From assembly GCA_016865935.1 (NCBI GenBank), contig VGOB01000021.1, positions 1 through 37,277 on the forward strand: 37,277 bases of DNA. The letters are read 5' to 3'. Below, piece by piece: positions 36,721 to 37,277 of the stretch. The translations under genes and the position numbers were made by a program. A model generated the notes under the pieces. It was not told where the DNA came from. It saw only the letters and a list, made by a program, of their open reading frames with translations, and ran no database searches. Each line of letters begins with the position of its first letter. Within the stretch, counting starts at the first letter, position 1. The DNA is from Chloroflexota bacterium (GTDB taxonomy: Bacteria; Chloroflexota; Anaerolineae; UBA4142).

Positions 36721-36749
36721 AACGGCGCGGGAGTAATTCCCGTGCCGTT
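36721..36749 (+). terminator. Hairpin after hypD
   Basis: aacggcgcggga and tcccgtgccgtt pair over 12 bases with one G-T wobble and a five-base loop. A short T-run (gatttt) follows. It marks the likely end of the hyp operon. Confidence 0.7.
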
Positions 36750-36945
36750 GCGATTTTCGTGGGCGAACGGATTGCGTTATCCCGTAGGGACGTGTGAGCG
36801 GGCGTGGACTCGGCTTGGGAGCAGGAAAAACTTAAAGCCAGAAAAATGCTCGAAAATGCGGCAGACTCCCACACGTCAGGTGCACGCTTTGTTGGGCGGC
36901 GTGATGGAAGGGCGTAAACAAATGTGAAAACATTGGAAAAATATA
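36750..36945. other. Non-coding stretch after the hyp operon
   Basis: About 200 bases without a credible gene. A 61-residue open frame here has no ribosome site and no family features. Composition becomes AT-rich from about 36890, marking a change from the GC-rich hyp operon. Confidence 0.5.
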
Positions 36946-37230
36946 TTAAGTAACTGATTCATCTAGCTTGCCACTGCCAAAAGCTGGTGCGCTATTGTCG
37001 CTCCATAATGATAAATCACTTAGATGAATTGGATTCGGAGCTACGGAATTATAGAATTCAAGGAAAGATAAAAGTTTGTTAATGTGCTCCTCTGCGTCTT
37101 GGCTTGGAACACCGTTTGTTCGGTACGAATTTAAAACATTATAAGTTCGTTTCACTACCGTACACTTTTTAGACCACAATTGGTTGGAATGATACCGGGA
37201 TACGCTTGCCTTCGTTGAGTAAGTGCTCAA
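36946..37230 (-). CDS. Doubtful AT-rich open frame
   Basis: A 94-residue frame in an AT-rich patch. Its first 20 residues overlap, in another frame, the transposase fragment that reads much better, so the nominal start is not credible. The later part (SQDAEEHINKLLSFLEFYNS, then PIHLSDLSLWSDN) looks protein-like and could start at an internal GTG near 37160. Possibly a remnant of a cargo or accessory gene of the mobile element. No family recognised. Confidence 0.2.
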   Translation of the reverse strand: MSTYSTKASVSRYHSNQLWSKKCTVVKRTYNVLNSYRTNGVPSQDAEEHINKLLSFLEFYNSVAPNPIHLSDLSLWSDNSAPAFGSGKLDESVT

Positions 37231-37276
37231 GCAGACGCAGGCCCAGTTGAAACAGACTCAGATCACACCGCTTGTT
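37169..37276 (-). CDS. C-terminal end of a DDE-type transposase (partial)
   Basis: The last 35 codons of a gene that runs in from beyond the right edge on the minus strand and stop at TAA. The tail DLSLFQLGLRLLEHLLN, then EGKRIPVSFQ, has the amphipathic helix and ending I associate with DDE transposases of IS4-like elements. Only the C-terminus is visible, with no catalytic residue, so the family is uncertain and it could be a degraded copy. It lies in a GC-poorer patch after the hyp operon. Confidence 0.45.
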   Translation of the reverse strand, partial: NKRCDLSLFQLGLRLLEHLLNEGKRIPVSFQPIVV

Positions 37277-37277
37277 G

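Noticed and set aside
36742..36927. A 61-residue plus-strand frame after hypD
   Set aside because: No ribosome site, overlaps the hairpin after hypD, and has no protein-like pattern.
1..37277. tRNA or rRNA genes
   Set aside because: No cloverleaf with TTCGA-type T-loop and CCA-end pattern and no rRNA core sequence was recognised by eye; a tRNAscan or Infernal run would settle it.

Overview
Organism and character. This is a GC-rich bacterial window, rich in runs of alternating GCG/CGC, that looks like a Chloroflexota (Anaerolineae-like) chromosome. That assignment is inferred from the secreted lipoproteins with Thr-Pro linkers, an [12 protein letters not shown] segment in a secreted protein, GT-C glycosyltransferases with a shared C-terminal beta domain, a tmk-darA pair, and many short palindromic repeats of the GTCATTGCGAG and GTCATTTCGA types. 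No rRNA, tRNA or CRISPR array was seen. The left half is mostly housekeeping and cell-envelope genes. The right end carries a [NiFe]-hydrogenase maturation operon and breaks off in a transposase fragment.

Layout. 1-4.9 kb: end of an unknown gene, a lipoprotein, a PIN-domain toxin-like gene with a small partner, an M32 carboxypeptidase and a DUF2227 membrane protein. 4.9-9.3 kb: operon of a lipoprotein 5'-nucleotidase, a small beta-grasp-like protein, an SH3-like lipoprotein and a GT-C-like membrane protein. 9.5-10.9 kb: a lipoprotein with a duplicated domain and a coiled-coil protein. 10.9-13.0 kb: tmk, darA, ccmH and a TlpA/CcmG-like thioredoxin. 13.1-20.1 kb (minus): operon of two GT39 glycosyltransferases, a one-TM protein and a YfhO-like protein. 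20.3-25.6 kb: nadK, a PDZ-less HtrA-like protease, and a MoxR / DUF58 / VWA cluster. 25.7-31.5 kb: an HNH endonuclease with a small partner, a secreted FGE-sulfatase-domain protein, a Vps62-like protein, a double zinc-ribbon protein and an aldo/keto reductase. 31.7-36.7 kb: hypA-hypB-hypF-hypC-hypD. 36.7-37.3 kb: AT-rich and nearly empty, ending in a partial transposase.

How the genes work together. HypF makes thiocarbamoyl for CN ligand synthesis, HypC and HypD carry the Fe(CN)2CO unit, and HypA and HypB deliver nickel. hypE and the hydrogenase structural genes are not in the window. CcmH plus the thioredoxin point to cytochrome c maturation. MoxR, DUF58 and VWA form the usual MoxR chaperone cluster. 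DarA next to tmk is a c-di-AMP sensor.

Main observation. The window is full of seven-nucleotide repeat arrays, about fifteen in 37 kb. Most keep one exact 7-nt register across both arms and the centre of an imperfect palindrome, although the unit sequence differs between arrays and even within one. They lie between genes and also inside genes, where lengths are multiples of 21 nt and reading frame is kept. Three sit inside hypF, at domain or linker boundaries; others sit in the YfhO and GT39 genes. Unrelated proteins therefore share the same 7-residue peptide repeats. A second set of palindromic elements with 10-14 bp inverted ends has also entered spacers and one gene. Several promoters place the start codon at the predicted transcription start (leaderless).
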